Shown: positions 54,602 to 64,000, counted from the stretch's first letter. The stretch: DNA of 64,000 nucleotides from Prochlorococcus marinus CUG1416 (GCF_017695965.1 NZ_JAAORM010000002.1:496001-560000); one strand, 5' to 3'. Notes: a model not told the origin generated them from the letters alone. Numbers and translations: made by a program.

Positions 54602-55519
54602 ATGAAATTATTTAATCTTGAACTAATAAAAAATAAAAGAAAGATAATTGGGTTTTCAACTTTTCTAATTATGATGAGTCTTTTAGGAATTTTATATTCT
54701 ACTTTTAATACTTCTTATAAGAAACCTATAAATCTTGGGATGGATTTCGTTGGGGGAAATGAATTAAGAATAGAGAGAGTTTGTGACGAGGAATGTTCTG
54801 ATATTTCTCCTGATTCAGTTCTAGATGATTTAAGAGAGATCTCTAAAAATAAAAACTTTTTAAATAATATTAAATTACAATTCCAAAATAATAATAAATT
54901 AATTTCAATAAGAACTCCTTATTTGAGTATTGAAGAATCAAATAATCTTATTACTAATCTTGAGAACATTATTGGTCCTCTAAATTATCAGAGTAAAGAT
55001 TCAAGATTAATAGGTCCAAAGCTTGGGAAAAGATTACTTACTAACTGTGTTGCCTCTTTGTTAGCTTCTTTATTTGCAATATCTTTATATATAACTATAA
55101 GATTTGATAGGAAATATGCATTATTTGCATTATTAGCTTTATTCCATGATTTATTAATTGTTTTCGGTCTTTTTTCTTGGTTAGGAATCATTTTATCTAT
55201 AGAGGTAAATAGTTTATTTGCAGTCTCTTTGTTAACTATTGCGGGTTATTCAGTAAATGATACTGTTGTTATTTTTGACAGGATCCGTGAGAATTTACGA
55301 TCGAGCAACTTAGGCTACAACGAAACTATTCAATCATCAGTTAATGAATCATTTAGAAGAACAACTTTTACTAGTATTACAACCCTAATTCCATTAATAA
55401 CTCTAATTTTCTTTGGTTCTTATTCATTATTTTGGTTTTCTGTTTCTCTATCATTAGGAATAATTATTGGTAGTTATTCAAGTATTTTATTAGCGCCATC
55501 TTTTTTGCTGAAAGATTAA
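54602..55519 (+). CDS. secF: Protein translocase subunit SecF
   Basis: A 305-aa partner of SecD. MDFVGGNELRIE and the later GYSVNDTVVIFDRIREN are the SecF signatures; six transmembrane helices. Separate from SecD by 21 bp, not fused. Normal length. Confidence 0.95.
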   Translation: MKLFNLELIKNKRKIIGFSTFLIMMSLLGILYSTFNTSYKKPINLGMDFVGGNELRIERVCDEECSDISPDSVLDDLREISKNKNFLNNIKLQFQNNNKLISIRTPYLSIEESNNLITNLENIIGPLNYQSKDSRLIGPKLGKRLLTNCVASLLASLFAISLYITIRFDRKYALFALLALFHDLLIVFGLFSWLGIILSIEVNSLFAVSLLTIAGYSVNDTVVIFDRIRENLRSSNLGYNETIQSSVNESFRRTTFTSITTLIPLITLIFFGSYSLFWFSVSLSLGIIIGSYSSILLAPSFLLKD

Positions 55520-55537
55520 GTTTAAGTTTCTAACTTT

Positions 55538-55720
55538 ATGAGATTGAATTACTATTTAATACTTTTACTTTCTTTAGTTTTAATTGATCTTTCTACTGAA
55601 CTAAGAATATTATTTGATCATTTTACTTTTAATTCCTTACAATTTGCTTTTGCTAAGCATCCCTTAGCTTTCTTTATACTTTTTTCCTATCCATATTTAT
55701 ATAAAAAGTTAAATAAGTAA
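55538..55720 (+). CDS. Small membrane protein
   Basis: A 60-aa protein with two hydrophobic segments (about 4-18 and 40-55, LAFFILFSYPYLYKK). ATG start, 18 bp after secF. No family known to me. Convergent with the AI-2E permease by 4 bp. Confidence 0.55.
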   Translation: MRLNYYLILLLSLVLIDLSTELRILFDHFTFNSLQFAFAKHPLAFFILFSYPYLYKKLNK

Positions 55721-55724
55721 ATTC

Positions 55725-56768
55725 TTATATATCTTTAATTGATTCTTTGATAAGAACTTGAATTACTACAGCTAGAGGAAGAGATAAGATTAATCCTAAT
55801 GGACCAAAAATGAATGTAAATCCAAATTGTGAGATTAGTGTTAAACCAGGTAGTAAATTTGCTTTTTTCTTCATTATTGATGGCATTATTATGTAGCTTT
55901 CAATATTTTGAATGATTACATAAGCTCCTAATACTACCAGCGGTTTCCAAAAATTATCTAGTAGTGCAATTGAAATTGGAAATATACCACTAATAACTGG
56001 ACCTATATTTGGAATTATATTTAAAACCATTGCTATTAAAGCATTAGAGACAACATATTTGACATCTAATATCGATAAAACTATTAATGACAAAAGGCCT
56101 ACTGATAATGAGCTTATGACCATAGAAAAGGTCCAGTTTGCTAGTGCAGTATTGCATTTTGCCAGAATATTTCTAGATTTATTACGATAACTTTTAGGAA
56201 TTAATAGAAGTATATTTTCTATATATTGTTTTGGTTCAATAGATATCATCAAACTGACTACTAAAACGAAAATTAATTTTAAAAATCCTGAGCCAAGATT
56301 CCCAGCTATATTTATTAAGTTCTTAAAACTTTCTTGAATAGCTTTAGCAATAGTTGCAGCATCTGGAATAGTAACTACATTATTTATAAGATTAAATATG
56401 TCTATAACATTTTCTGATTCTTCACCATAAAATAAGCTATTTAATTTGTTAATATTTGTATTTAGTAGAAAATTTATTTTAGATAAACCATTTGGAATAT
56501 CAACTAGTATTTCATTAAATTCTTTTATAAATGGAGGTAAGACAAGAATAAAAATAGTAAAAACTATTACCGATATAACTGTTAAGACAAAAAACAATGA
56601 TAGTGACCGGGGGATCTTTAAACCATTTTGAATTTGATTACATAAATTACATACAATATTTGAAATTACTAAAGAGCAAATTATTAATAGTATGAAATCT
56701 CTTAAAATCCATATTATTAAAGATGTTATTAAAATTACTGCTAACTTGAAATATGCTGAACTATTCAA
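55725..56768 (-). CDS. AI-2E/PerM family permease
   Basis: A 347-aa membrane protein with seven to eight helices and the family segment NIIPNIGPVISGIFPI. The central cytoplasmic/periplasmic loop is rich in Asn. Members include the AI-2 exporter TqsA and Na+/H+ exchanger-like proteins; the substrate is unknown. Confidence 0.88.
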   Translation of the reverse strand: MNSSAYFKLAVILITSLIIWILRDFILLIICSLVISNIVCNLCNQIQNGLKIPRSLSLFFVLTVISVIVFTIFILVLPPFIKEFNEILVDIPNGLSKINFLLNTNINKLNSLFYGEESENVIDIFNLINNVVTIPDAATIAKAIQESFKNLINIAGNLGSGFLKLIFVLVVSLMISIEPKQYIENILLLIPKSYRNKSRNILAKCNTALANWTFSMVISSLSVGLLSLIVLSILDVKYVVSNALIAMVLNIIPNIGPVISGIFPISIALLDNFWKPLVVLGAYVIIQNIESYIIMPSIMKKKANLLPGLTLISQFGFTFIFGPLGLILSLPLAVVIQVLIKESIKDI

Positions 56769-56782
56769 TTTAGAAAAATATT

Positions 56783-57136
56783 CTACTTCTTCTCAGAATA
56801 TCCTAATCCATTTGATTTGGCATAACTATTTGCAAATCTCATAAACCTATCAAAGTCTGAACTGTTCTTCCAAATATAAACTGCTTCTAAAAATATAGGC
56901 TCTCCATCTACAAACTTTACTTTAACTTCCCTCGTTAATAACTCACCTTCATTATCAATCATACGCATTCCCGTGATTTCACCGTCTGCAATTGATGATA
57001 ATGCCTGAGGTTTCTCAAAGGAAAATAATGCTTGACCTGTAGTGCCGTCTTTACTCCTAGTTAGTCTTATTTCTGGAACTACTGGTTCATCAGTTCCTTG
57101 ATAAAATTGTATTTTTGCCTTTTTATTTACTGTCAT
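56783..57136 (-). CDS. psb28: Photosystem II assembly protein Psb28
   Basis: A 117-aa soluble PSII assembly factor. [20 protein letters not shown] and the C-terminal [20 protein letters not shown] match Psb28. Binds CP47/RC47 intermediates on the stromal side. ATG start, isolated by 60 bp from mnmH. Confidence 0.96.
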   Translation of the reverse strand: MTVNKKAKIQFYQGTDEPVVPEIRLTRSKDGTTGQALFSFEKPQALSSIADGEITGMRMIDNEGELLTREVKVKFVDGEPIFLEAVYIWKNSSDFDRFMRFANSYAKSNGLGYSEKK

Positions 57137-57196
57137 AATATTCGTATAATAATTTTTTATTTTAGGAAAAAATTTTCGCTTTTGTTTATAAATATT

Positions 57197-58237
57197 TTAT
57201 AAAACATTATTTATTAATTCTAAGATCTTTTCATCATACTTTTTATCTGTTAAATCTAATAACGTTATGTTTTCTTTCCCAACCTTTTCATATTCATAAC
57301 ATCTATCGTAATAATCCAAAACTGATCTGCAAACCAAGTCCCATCTCTCTTTTTCAATTGATTCTATAGCTATTTTTGTTCTTTGTGGTCCTAATCGTTT
57401 TTTTATCCTTAGTACAGATTCTTTGAGTTCTTCTTTATTAAATACACTATAAGTATCTATTAACTCATCTAACCTGTTTTCTTCGCTCCTTAAAATCTCA
57501 ATTCTCCTTGAAGTCTTCATCTGCTTGAAGACTTCATGAGGTATTTTGCATTTGCCAATATTTGCACTTTCAGCTTCTATAAAAATTTTATTAATAGCTT
57601 TAAAGGAATTTAATTTTTCTGCAATTTTATTTTCAAATTGTTCATTTGAAGGTTGTTCATTCATTCCTAAACTACCAAATGTACTTCCTCTATGACAGGC
57701 AAATCCTTCAAGATCTATAGTTTGATATTTATATTTCTCTAGTAAAGTCAATAACCTTGTTTTCCCAGTTCCTGTTTTCCCCCCAATAATTAAAAAATTC
57801 CACTTTTTTGTGAAACTTTCTAATATCCATCTCCTATACGTTTTATATCCTCCTTTAAGTGTAATGGTATTATATTTATATTTTTCTAATAACCAAGCAA
57901 TACTTTGTGATCGCATTCCACCTCTAGAACAATATATTCTAATTGATATTTCATTATTATTTTCAGAAATAATTTTATGAGAGTCAATATTCATAAATAA
58001 ATCATCAAGAAGTAATTTCAATTTTTTTTCAAAAAATTTTAATCCCTCTATTACTGCTATTTCCCTACCTTTTTTTTTATAAATTGTCCCAATTATTGAT
58101 CTCTCATTATTATCAAATAATGGAATGTTAATAGAATTAGGCATATGTCCTTTATAATATTCACTCGGGCTCCTAACATCTATAAGTGGTCCTTTAAAAC
58201 TTCTAAATTTCTCTAGTTCTATACTTTTGGAATACAT
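57197..58237 (-). CDS. mnmH: tRNA 2-selenouridine synthase (SelU/MnmH)
   Basis: A 346-aa protein. Rhodanese domain with active Cys in IYCSRGGMRSQSIAWLL (about 108-124) and P-loop domain GGKTGTGKTRLL (about 152-163). It geranylates and selenates U34 of Lys/Glu/Gln tRNAs. Needs selenophosphate from SelD, not in this window. Confidence 0.93.
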   Translation of the reverse strand: MYSKSIELEKFRSFKGPLIDVRSPSEYYKGHMPNSINIPLFDNNERSIIGTIYKKKGREIAVIEGLKFFEKKLKLLLDDLFMNIDSHKIISENNNEISIRIYCSRGGMRSQSIAWLLEKYKYNTITLKGGYKTYRRWILESFTKKWNFLIIGGKTGTGKTRLLTLLEKYKYQTIDLEGFACHRGSTFGSLGMNEQPSNEQFENKIAEKLNSFKAINKIFIEAESANIGKCKIPHEVFKQMKTSRRIEILRSEENRLDELIDTYSVFNKEELKESVLRIKKRLGPQRTKIAIESIEKERWDLVCRSVLDYYDRCYEYEKVGKENITLLDLTDKKYDEKILELINNVL

Positions 58238-58270
58238 TGATAGTTTTTATTTTTAGGTTAATTTATTAAA

Positions 58271-58990
58271 ATGACTAACAAAGAAAAAGATGACCATAGT
58301 AATGCTACATTAGATCTGATAAATAAATTTGTAGATTCAAATCAAAGAAAAAGAATAAATTTATTAACTCAAATAGAAGATGAAGTGGATAATATTTTTA
58401 AACTTGGCCATTCATTGTTTGAAATCTTTGATAGTGACGGTGATGACTGGGCTGCTGGTTGGTTATTGCAAGTTTTAAAAAGATATAAGCCTGATTTCTT
58501 TGATAATACCAAATTCAATGATTGGTTTAATACCTATTCAGAAATTGATATTAATTATGCAGAATTGCAATTGATGTTAGTTGAGCAAAAATTTGAAGAA
58601 GCTGATAGATTAACAAGCAGCTACTTAAGGAAGTTAGCAGGAAAACTAGCGGAAAAACGTGGATATGTTTTCTATAGTGAGGTTAATAATATGTCAGGTA
58701 AAGATCTACAAACAATTGATAGATTATGGACTATTTATTCTACTGGTAGATTTGGCTTTTCTATTCAGGCAATGATTTTAAAATCAGTAGGAAAGAAATA
58801 TGAATTGTTGTGGCCTAAAATAGGATGGAAGAAAGATGGGTTATGGACAAGATACCCCTCTTCTTTTTGTTGGTCATTAAAGGCTCCTGATGGACATATG
58901 CCTCTAATAAATCAATTAAGAGGAGTAAGGCTTATGGACTCTATTCTTAGACATCCTGCTATAGCTGAGAGACACAATAATATACTTTAA
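58271..58990 (+). CDS. gun4: GUN4-domain protein (Mg-chelatase activator)
   Basis: A 239-aa protein with an N-terminal helical domain (about 1-75) and a C-terminal GUN4 porphyrin-binding core: LVEQKFEEADRLTSSYL, IDRLWTIYSTGRFGFSIQ, GLWTRYPSSFCW. It binds protoporphyrin and stimulates chlorophyll synthesis. Start ATG at 58271, divergent from mnmH. Confidence 0.93.
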   Translation: MTNKEKDDHSNATLDLINKFVDSNQRKRINLLTQIEDEVDNIFKLGHSLFEIFDSDGDDWAAGWLLQVLKRYKPDFFDNTKFNDWFNTYSEIDINYAELQLMLVEQKFEEADRLTSSYLRKLAGKLAEKRGYVFYSEVNNMSGKDLQTIDRLWTIYSTGRFGFSIQAMILKSVGKKYELLWPKIGWKKDGLWTRYPSSFCWSLKAPDGHMPLINQLRGVRLMDSILRHPAIAERHNNIL

Positions 58991-59038
58991 AATAAGGTAT
59001 TTAATAAGTTAAGATTAGGTTAGTATCAAAATATTATT

Positions 59039-59473
59039 ATGTCCTTCTTTCAGGGCAAAAATATTTTTAAAAAATTCCTAAAGAGTTCAAGTATTAACTG
59101 GTCTATTTTTGAATTTGAATCTTCATTACAATTAAATGAATTTGTAGATCAATTATTAGAACCCATTGAAAGATCTCAATCAAGTTACCTCATCAAACTT
59201 GGCTTACATGAAGCCCTTGTTAACGCAGTTAAACATGGAAATAAATTAGATCCAACTAAAAATATTAGAGTTAGAAGAATCATTACTCCTAATTGGTGTG
59301 TTTGGCAAATCCAGGATCAAGGTAATGGTTTAGAAATAAAAAAAAGAAATTACAAATTACCAAAAAAAGTAAATAGTATTAATGGACGTGGACTATACAT
59401 TATTAATGAATGTTTTGATGACATTCGATGGAGTAATAAAGGTAATAGGCTTCAATTGGCTTTAAAAAGGTGA
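59039..59473 (+). CDS. RsbW/SpoIIAB-like anti-sigma histidine-kinase-type ATPase
   Basis: A 144-aa GHKL ATPase. N-box HEALVNAVKHGN (about 71-82), G1 box DQGNGLE and G2 box NGRGLYII are seen. Such proteins phosphorylate or bind STAS anti-sigma antagonists. A STAS gene occurs at 34673-35035, so a partner-switch is possible. Convergent overlap of 22 bp with the next gene. Confidence 0.85.
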   Translation: MSFFQGKNIFKKFLKSSSINWSIFEFESSLQLNEFVDQLLEPIERSQSSYLIKLGLHEALVNAVKHGNKLDPTKNIRVRRIITPNWCVWQIQDQGNGLEIKKRNYKLPKKVNSINGRGLYIINECFDDIRWSNKGNRLQLALKR

Positions 59474-59715
59474 TTTTTACTAGGACAAGGTTTATCTACG
59501 TTAATTTCTTTTAACCATTTAATACTTTCTTCCATATATTCAATGGTTTCTTTCTCATTACAAGAAATAATTAATTGACATAACGCTGCTGAAATAAGTT
59601 CTGCAGATCTTTTATATTTATTACCTTTATCAATATGCCATTTTGAATGATCAATTTTTAATTTTCCATTAAGACTTTGCACAAGCTTAATAGTATCTTT
59701 ATCCCAATATGTCAT
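59452..59715 (-). CDS. Small conserved-type protein
   Basis: About 87 aa with helical SAELISAALCQLIISCNEKE and ending CPSKNHLF. I chose the ATG at 59715 (MTYWDKDTIK); an ATG at 59748 would overlap the methyltransferase stop by 19 bp. Function unknown; adjacent to the methyltransferase on the same strand. Confidence 0.6.
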   Translation of the reverse strand: MTYWDKDTIKLVQSLNGKLKIDHSKWHIDKGNKYKRSAELISAALCQLIISCNEKETIEYMEESIKWLKEINVDKPCPSKNHLFKAN

Positions 59716-59729
59716 AGATGTTTTTTGAT

Positions 59730-60785
59730 CTACTTTACAGCAGACCATACTTTGGTCATAAAAAAGGAATTTGAATTAACATTTTTAAAACCAACTTCTT
59801 CAAGTTTAGAATTTATGTCCTCTTTTATATAATCACAATAAAAAGGCTCATGAAAAGTTTTATAGAAATTTTCCATTATGGATGTAAAGTCAGGGGAATC
59901 ACTTATTTGAATCGAATCTGCTAAAACTAATGTTCCGGAAGGTTCTAGTACTCTAAAAAATTCATTTAATACTTTAGCTCTAACTGTTCTCGGTAATTCA
60001 TGAAATAAAAAAACACAAGAAATGCATTGAATGCTGTTATCCTCGAAAGGTAATTCTTCGGCATTACCTTTTATTAATTCAATTAAATCCCCATCAAGAT
60101 CTGAAATATATCGACTCGCCTCTTTCAAGTATGAATCAGATAAATCAATTCCTGTGATTTTTTCTTTGGGGAATGCTCCTCTTAATTGTTTTAACGTCCT
60201 TCCTGAACCAGTTGCCACATCAAGAATTTTTATAGAACTTTTTTTTCTATCACTAAAACTTTCAAGTCCTTCTTTTATTGGCTTTATGATTCTCCTTCTC
60301 ATTGAGTCAGCACTTCCATTAAAAAGTATCTCTACTTGTAAATCGTAAATACTAGCTGAAAATTCTGATAAATAACCATCTGTTTGATGATGAAAGTTTC
60401 TTAAGTAATAGTGAGGATAATTATCTTTTTCAATCGATTTTGGAAGATCATCAAAGTTTTGGCTTCTTCGCCTATTCCATGTATTAGGCATATCTAGCCA
60501 AATTTTAGGATATTGACTCAAATATCTAAGCCATGGCTCATCAAACAATAATTTTTTTGGATATATATTTTTTTCTGCGTCATTCCAATCTTCCTCTCTT
60601 AATAGATCCATTGAATTTTGGATTTGTAATAAAAGGTTCTTATCTATATCAAAGTTTTCAAGATTAGAATCGGGAAGAATAAAGTTCATTATCCTTGAAC
60701 TAATTTGCTTATGAGCAAATCCAGCAATGCTTTTACTCTGTTGAAGCGTTTTATATGCAATTTTTGAAATAGATTCCCTAGCCAT
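59730..60785 (-). CDS. SAM-dependent class I methyltransferase
   Basis: A 351-aa protein. The SAM-binding motif ILDVATGSGRTLKQLRG (about 186-202) and GNAEELPFEDNSIQ and LEPSGTLVLADS in the C-terminal half match ubiquinone/menaquinone-type or small-molecule methyltransferases. The first about 150 residues (DEPWLRYLSQYPKIWLDMPN) form an unusual N-terminal extension. I chose ATG at 60785 over upstream TTG/ATG candidates. Substrate unknown. Confidence 0.85.
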   Translation of the reverse strand: MARESISKIAYKTLQQSKSIAGFAHKQISSRIMNFILPDSNLENFDIDKNLLLQIQNSMDLLREEDWNDAEKNIYPKKLLFDEPWLRYLSQYPKIWLDMPNTWNRRRSQNFDDLPKSIEKDNYPHYYLRNFHHQTDGYLSEFSASIYDLQVEILFNGSADSMRRRIIKPIKEGLESFSDRKKSSIKILDVATGSGRTLKQLRGAFPKEKITGIDLSDSYLKEASRYISDLDGDLIELIKGNAEELPFEDNSIQCISCVFLFHELPRTVRAKVLNEFFRVLEPSGTLVLADSIQISDSPDFTSIMENFYKTFHEPFYCDYIKEDINSKLEEVGFKNVNSNSFFMTKVWSAVK

Positions 60786-60813
60786 TTTTAAATTTATATA
60801 TATATATTCCAAC

Positions 60814-60862
60814 AAAAAAAAAATCAATTTGAGAATATTTTGTGATAATTCTCAAATTGATT
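60814..60862 (-). terminator. Intrinsic terminator of glnA
   Basis: Perfect 15-bp arms AATCAATTTGAGAAT/ATTCTCAAATTGATT at 60822-60836 and 60848-60862 with an 11-nt loop. On the minus strand the stem is followed by a run of ten T (60823-60814). It lies 25 bp after the glnA stop. The strongest terminator in the window. Confidence 0.85.
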
Positions 60863-60887
60863 AATTTGAACCTTTAGATTCTCTTAC

Positions 60888-62309
60888 TTATGCGTCATAG
60901 TACATGAAGAATTCATGTGGATGAGGCCTCTGTCTTAATTGTTGTACCTCTTCATATTTTATATCGATAAAGTTATCAATAAAATCTTCTGTAAATACTC
61001 CACCAGCTAATAGATAATCCTTATCTGCTTTGAGTGCATTAAGTGAATCATTAAGAGATGAAGGAACGGTATCGATTTTTGCAAGTTCATCTGCTGGAAG
61101 TTCGAATAAATCAACATCTACACCATCACCAGGATCTATTTGATTTTTAATTCCATCAATACCAGCAAGCATCATTACTGAGAAAGCTAAATATGGGTTG
61201 GCAAGTGCGTCACCTGATCTAAATTCTAATCTTTTAGCTTTTGGACTTGGACCCGTTAAAGGTATTCTGACTGCAGCGGATCTATTACCCTCAGAATAAA
61301 CTAGATTAACAGGTGCTTCGAACCCTGGAACCAATCTTTTATAACTGTTTGTAGTTGGATTAGTAAATGCTAGGAATGAAGGGGCATGCTTAAGTATTCC
61401 TCCTATGTACCATCTAGCTGTTTGAGATAAATTTGCATAGGCACCTTCACCAAAGAATAATGGCTCTCCACTCTTCCATAAACTTTGGTGTACATGCATT
61501 CCAGTACCATTATCGTTAAATACAGGCTTAGGCATAAAGGTAGCTGTTTTGCCATACTTTTTAGCTACGTTTCTAACCACGTATTTATACGTCATAACGT
61601 TATCAGCAGCATTTATTAAAGAATCAAATTTCATTCCAAGCTCGTGTTGGCCCGCACCAGCAACTTCATGGTGATGTTTTTCTGTAGGGATACCTAATTC
61701 ACCCATAAGAAGAAGCATCTCAGATCTGATATCTTGCGCAGTATCATTTGGAGCTACTGGAAAATATCCTTCTTTATATTGTATTTTGTATCCTAAGTTT
61801 CCACCTTCTTCTATTCTCCCTGTATTCCATGGTGCTTCAATAGTATCTACACTGTAAAAACAACCTCCTTCTTTAGAGTCATATCTGACATCATCAAATA
61901 AAAAGAATTCTGGCTCTGGTCCAAAAAATGCAGTATCTGCTATGCCAGTAGAGTCTAAATATTTTAATGCCTTTTGAGCTAAAGCTCTTGGACATCTATC
62001 ATAAGGCTCACCGCTTCTTGGCTCTTGAATAGAGCAAATCATGCTAAGAGTTTTATGTTTATAAAAAGGATCGATCCATGCTGTACTTGCATCAGGCACC
62101 ATTGACATATCAGATGCATTAATTGCTTTCCAACCTCTTATTGATGACCCATCAAACGCTAAGCCTTCTGTAAAAGAATCCTCTTCTATCATGTCTGATG
62201 TAAGTGTTAAATGTTGCCATTTTCCATGAATATCAGTGAATTTTAAATCGATGAGTTCAATTCCTTCGTCTTTAATTTGACTTAAAACATCTTGAGGTGA
62301 CTTAGACAT
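60888..62309 (-). CDS. glnA: Glutamine synthetase type I
   Basis: A 473-aa GS that incorporates ammonium into glutamine. [43 protein letters not shown] and [19 protein letters not shown] hold substrate and metal sites. At the position of the E. coli adenylylation Tyr397 (NLYDLP) it has DLFELP, so Phe replaces Tyr. Known: cyanobacterial GS is controlled by inactivating factors instead. Preceded by an NtcA-type promoter. Confidence 0.98.
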   Translation of the reverse strand: MSKSPQDVLSQIKDEGIELIDLKFTDIHGKWQHLTLTSDMIEEDSFTEGLAFDGSSIRGWKAINASDMSMVPDASTAWIDPFYKHKTLSMICSIQEPRSGEPYDRCPRALAQKALKYLDSTGIADTAFFGPEPEFFLFDDVRYDSKEGGCFYSVDTIEAPWNTGRIEEGGNLGYKIQYKEGYFPVAPNDTAQDIRSEMLLLMGELGIPTEKHHHEVAGAGQHELGMKFDSLINAADNVMTYKYVVRNVAKKYGKTATFMPKPVFNDNGTGMHVHQSLWKSGEPLFFGEGAYANLSQTARWYIGGILKHAPSFLAFTNPTTNSYKRLVPGFEAPVNLVYSEGNRSAAVRIPLTGPSPKAKRLEFRSGDALANPYLAFSVMMLAGIDGIKNQIDPGDGVDVDLFELPADELAKIDTVPSSLNDSLNALKADKDYLLAGGVFTEDFIDNFIDIKYEEVQQLRQRPHPHEFFMYYDA

Positions 62310-62330
62310 AATTTTTTAATACCTTATATG

Positions 62331-62372
62331 AAATTAATAACTTGATGAGTCTTGTTTTGTATCAACCGTAAC
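62331..62372 (-). promoter_or_regulatory. NtcA-activated promoter of glnA
   Basis: On the minus strand GTTACGGTTGATAC (62372-62359) fits GT-N10-AC. 22 bp further lies TAATTT (62336-62331), a TAN3T -10 box, and the ATG is 21 bp beyond. The core shares GTTACG and GATAC with the urtA site, and the spacing is identical. glnA is a classic NtcA target. Confidence 0.78.
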
Positions 62373-62522
62373 CTTTTTTAAGGTTAGATGGCTTCTTTTA
62401 GTGTTTCAAGTCATAAGTTTAATAATTGTTTACGTAAATATTTAAATTGAATGAATTTCTTTATATAAATCTCGCTTATGCGGTGATATTAGTCTAATTT
62501 AAAAGTAATTGAATGTAATGCT

Positions 62523-63707
62523 TTGACAGAGGCGAAACTTATTTCTGCTTTAAATGAAGAGAATTTATCTCATTTCTCAAAGACTTATGTTCCCTCTAGA
62601 CTTTTATTAGGTCCCGGTCCTTCAAACGCTCATCCAGAAGTTTTAAACGCTCTTTCTCTAAATCCAATTGGTCATTTAGATGAAGCATATATTTCATTAA
62701 TGTCTGATGTTCAAAAACTTCTAAGATATACCTGGCAATGCAATAATCGTCTTACTCTCCCAATGAGTGGTACTGGAAGTGCAGCTATGGAAGCTTCAAT
62801 AGCCAATTTTATAGAGGAAGGAGAAAAAATTCTAATAGCTAAAAAAGGATATTTTGGAGACAGACTTGTTGATATGGCTACTAGATATAAAGCAGATATA
62901 TCTGTTATGGAAAAACCTTGGGGGGAATCTTTTTCTTATGAAGAAATCAAGTATGAAATAGAGACTAAAAAACCAGCTATATTTGCTATTGTTCATGCTG
63001 AAACATCTAGTGGGGTTTTACAACCTCTTGATGGAATTGGTGATGTATGTAGAAAAAATAACTGCTTGTTTTTAGTTGACGCTGTTACTTCTCTTGGCGC
63101 TTTAGAACTATTGATAGATGAATGGAAAATAGATTTAGCGTATAGTTGTAGTCAGAAAGGACTAAGTTGCCCCCCTGGATTAAGTCCTTTTACAATGAAT
63201 GAGAGAGCTGAAGAAAAACTAAGTTCAAGAAAAACAAAAGTTCCTAACTGGTATTTAGATTTATCCCTTTTAAATAAATATTGGGGTTCAGATCGCGTTT
63301 ACCATCATACAGCCCCTGTAAATATGAATTTTGCTATACGAGAGGGTTTACGATTAATTGCAAATGAAGGTTTAGAAAATGTTTGGATTAGGCATAATAC
63401 CAATGCAAGGAAACTGTGGAATGGTTTAGAAAGTTTAGGCATGGAATTACATGTTTCAAAAGATTATCGATTGCCAACTCTTACAACAGTTAAGATTCCA
63501 CCAGCAGTTGATGGAGATGGTTTTAGAAATCATCTTTTAAGAAACTTTGGAATAGAAATAGGAAATGGACTTGGAGAATTGTCTGGTAAGGTATGGCGTA
63601 TAGGATTAATGGGCTATAACTCAAGTGAAGAGAATGTCGACAGGTTATTAAACCTATTTGATACTGAGTTAAAGAAATATTCTATTTTTGAGTCCTCAAC
63701 TTTTTAA
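62523..63707 (+). CDS. Class V aminotransferase (alanine/serine-glyoxylate type)
   Basis: A 394-aa PLP enzyme. LLGPGPSNAHPEVL at the N-terminus, PMSGTGSAAMEAS, VDAVTSLGALELLIDEW and the PLP Lys in SCSQKGLSCPPG match soluble alanine-glyoxylate or serine-glyoxylate transaminases of photorespiration. (S)-ureidoglycine-glyoxylate transaminase is similar. TTG start at 62523. No ATG gives the conserved N-terminus. Confidence 0.9.
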   Translation: MTEAKLISALNEENLSHFSKTYVPSRLLLGPGPSNAHPEVLNALSLNPIGHLDEAYISLMSDVQKLLRYTWQCNNRLTLPMSGTGSAAMEASIANFIEEGEKILIAKKGYFGDRLVDMATRYKADISVMEKPWGESFSYEEIKYEIETKKPAIFAIVHAETSSGVLQPLDGIGDVCRKNNCLFLVDAVTSLGALELLIDEWKIDLAYSCSQKGLSCPPGLSPFTMNERAEEKLSSRKTKVPNWYLDLSLLNKYWGSDRVYHHTAPVNMNFAIREGLRLIANEGLENVWIRHNTNARKLWNGLESLGMELHVSKDYRLPTLTTVKIPPAVDGDGFRNHLLRNFGIEIGNGLGELSGKVWRIGLMGYNSSEENVDRLLNLFDTELKKYSIFESSTF

Positions 63708-64000
63708 ACCATAATTGTAATATTTGACTGCATTCTTCTTCTAATATACCCCCTACAATTTCCATCTTGTGATGAGAGCTTTTATGCTTTGATAAGTCAA
63801 TTGACCCTCCCAATCCACCTCTTTTCTTATCGTAGGCACCAAAAACAACTTTACCCATCCTCGCTTGAATAAGCGCCGATGCACACATGGTACATGGTTC
63901 TAAGTTTGTGATAGTAATACATTCATTAAACCTCCAATCATTTTTTATTAGAGATGCCTGCCTTAGTGCCATTATCTCAGCATGACCTAATGGATCTTTA
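63682..64000 (-). CDS. tadA: tRNA-specific adenosine deaminase TadA (5' end outside window)
   Basis: The frame runs to the edge. The zinc-binding HAE of the deaminase is seen at 63984-63976 (GHAEIMALRQAS) and the PCxxC ligands in EPCTMCASAL. It makes inosine at A34 of tRNA-Arg(ACG). The 5' part is missing. Its 3' end overlaps the convergent aminotransferase by 26 bp. Confidence 0.93.
   Translation of the reverse strand, partial: KDPLGHAEIMALRQASLIKNDWRFNECITITNLEPCTMCASALIQARMGKVVFGAYDKKRGGLGGSIDLSKHKSSHHKMEIVGGILEEECSQILQLWFKKLRTQK

Overview
The window looks like a piece of a high-light Prochlorococcus chromosome. The DNA is very AT-rich, intergenic spaces are short, and the gene content is typical of marine picocyanobacteria: Psb28, GUN4, a PAM68-like protein, urease with a urea ABC transporter, glucosylglycerate synthesis, and many tiny conserved membrane proteins. 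The strain cannot be named from sequence alone. No insertion sequences, integrases, CRISPR arrays or rRNA were seen. One tRNA gene (Pro, GGG) is present. The window cuts two genes: pgsA at the left edge and tadA at the right edge.

Layout. 0-8 kb: the pgsA fragment, a PPC-glutaredoxin fusion, an SDR protein, nth, then an iron-flavoured block (FutC-type ATPase, a Cys/Lys-rich 40-aa ORF, ferritin, a Crp-family regulator, two good Fur-box matches), followed by a Rieske oxygenase / 33-aa membrane peptide / ABC ATPase operon. 8-12.2 kb: a belt of small ORFs, many under 60 codons, some membrane or secreted, with one RHH-like gene flanked by operator-like repeats. 12.2-22.5 kb: nitrogen from urea. 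urtABCDE and ureEFG run leftward and ureDABC rightward. An NtcA-type promoter precedes urtA, and a perfect hairpin lies between urtA and urtB. 22.5-27.3 kb: a four-gene glucosylglycerate set (synthase, GH13 phosphorylase, phosphatase, glycerate kinase).

27.3-49.4 kb: a candidate structured RNA, small ORFs, uppP, tRNA-Pro, msrA, an ABC exporter, trpD, carA, a STAS-domain gene with no standard start codon, mrnC, rlmB, gatA, dnaE, rpsO, ruvA, dnaG, a umuD-umuC-HExxH operon behind an SOS-box-like palindrome, and rlmH. 49.4-64 kb: rsmA, ispE, pdhB, secDF, an AI-2E-type permease, psb28, mnmH, gun4, an RsbW-like ATPase, a methyltransferase, glnA (with NtcA-type promoter and strong terminator), a class V aminotransferase and tadA.

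How it fits together. Urea is imported by UrtABCDE and hydrolysed by UreABC, matured by UreDEFG. The ammonium is captured by GlnA. urtA and glnA carry the same promoter architecture (GT-N10-AC, 22 bp, TAN3T), which fits joint nitrogen control by NtcA. The most interesting less-described items are the HExxH protein joined to umuDC, the STAS gene with a non-canonical start, the Fur-box-linked Cys-rich mini-ORF, the Rieske-peptide-ATPase operon, and the RNA/ORF candidate near 27.7 kb. Family names are given from motif recognition without database searches.
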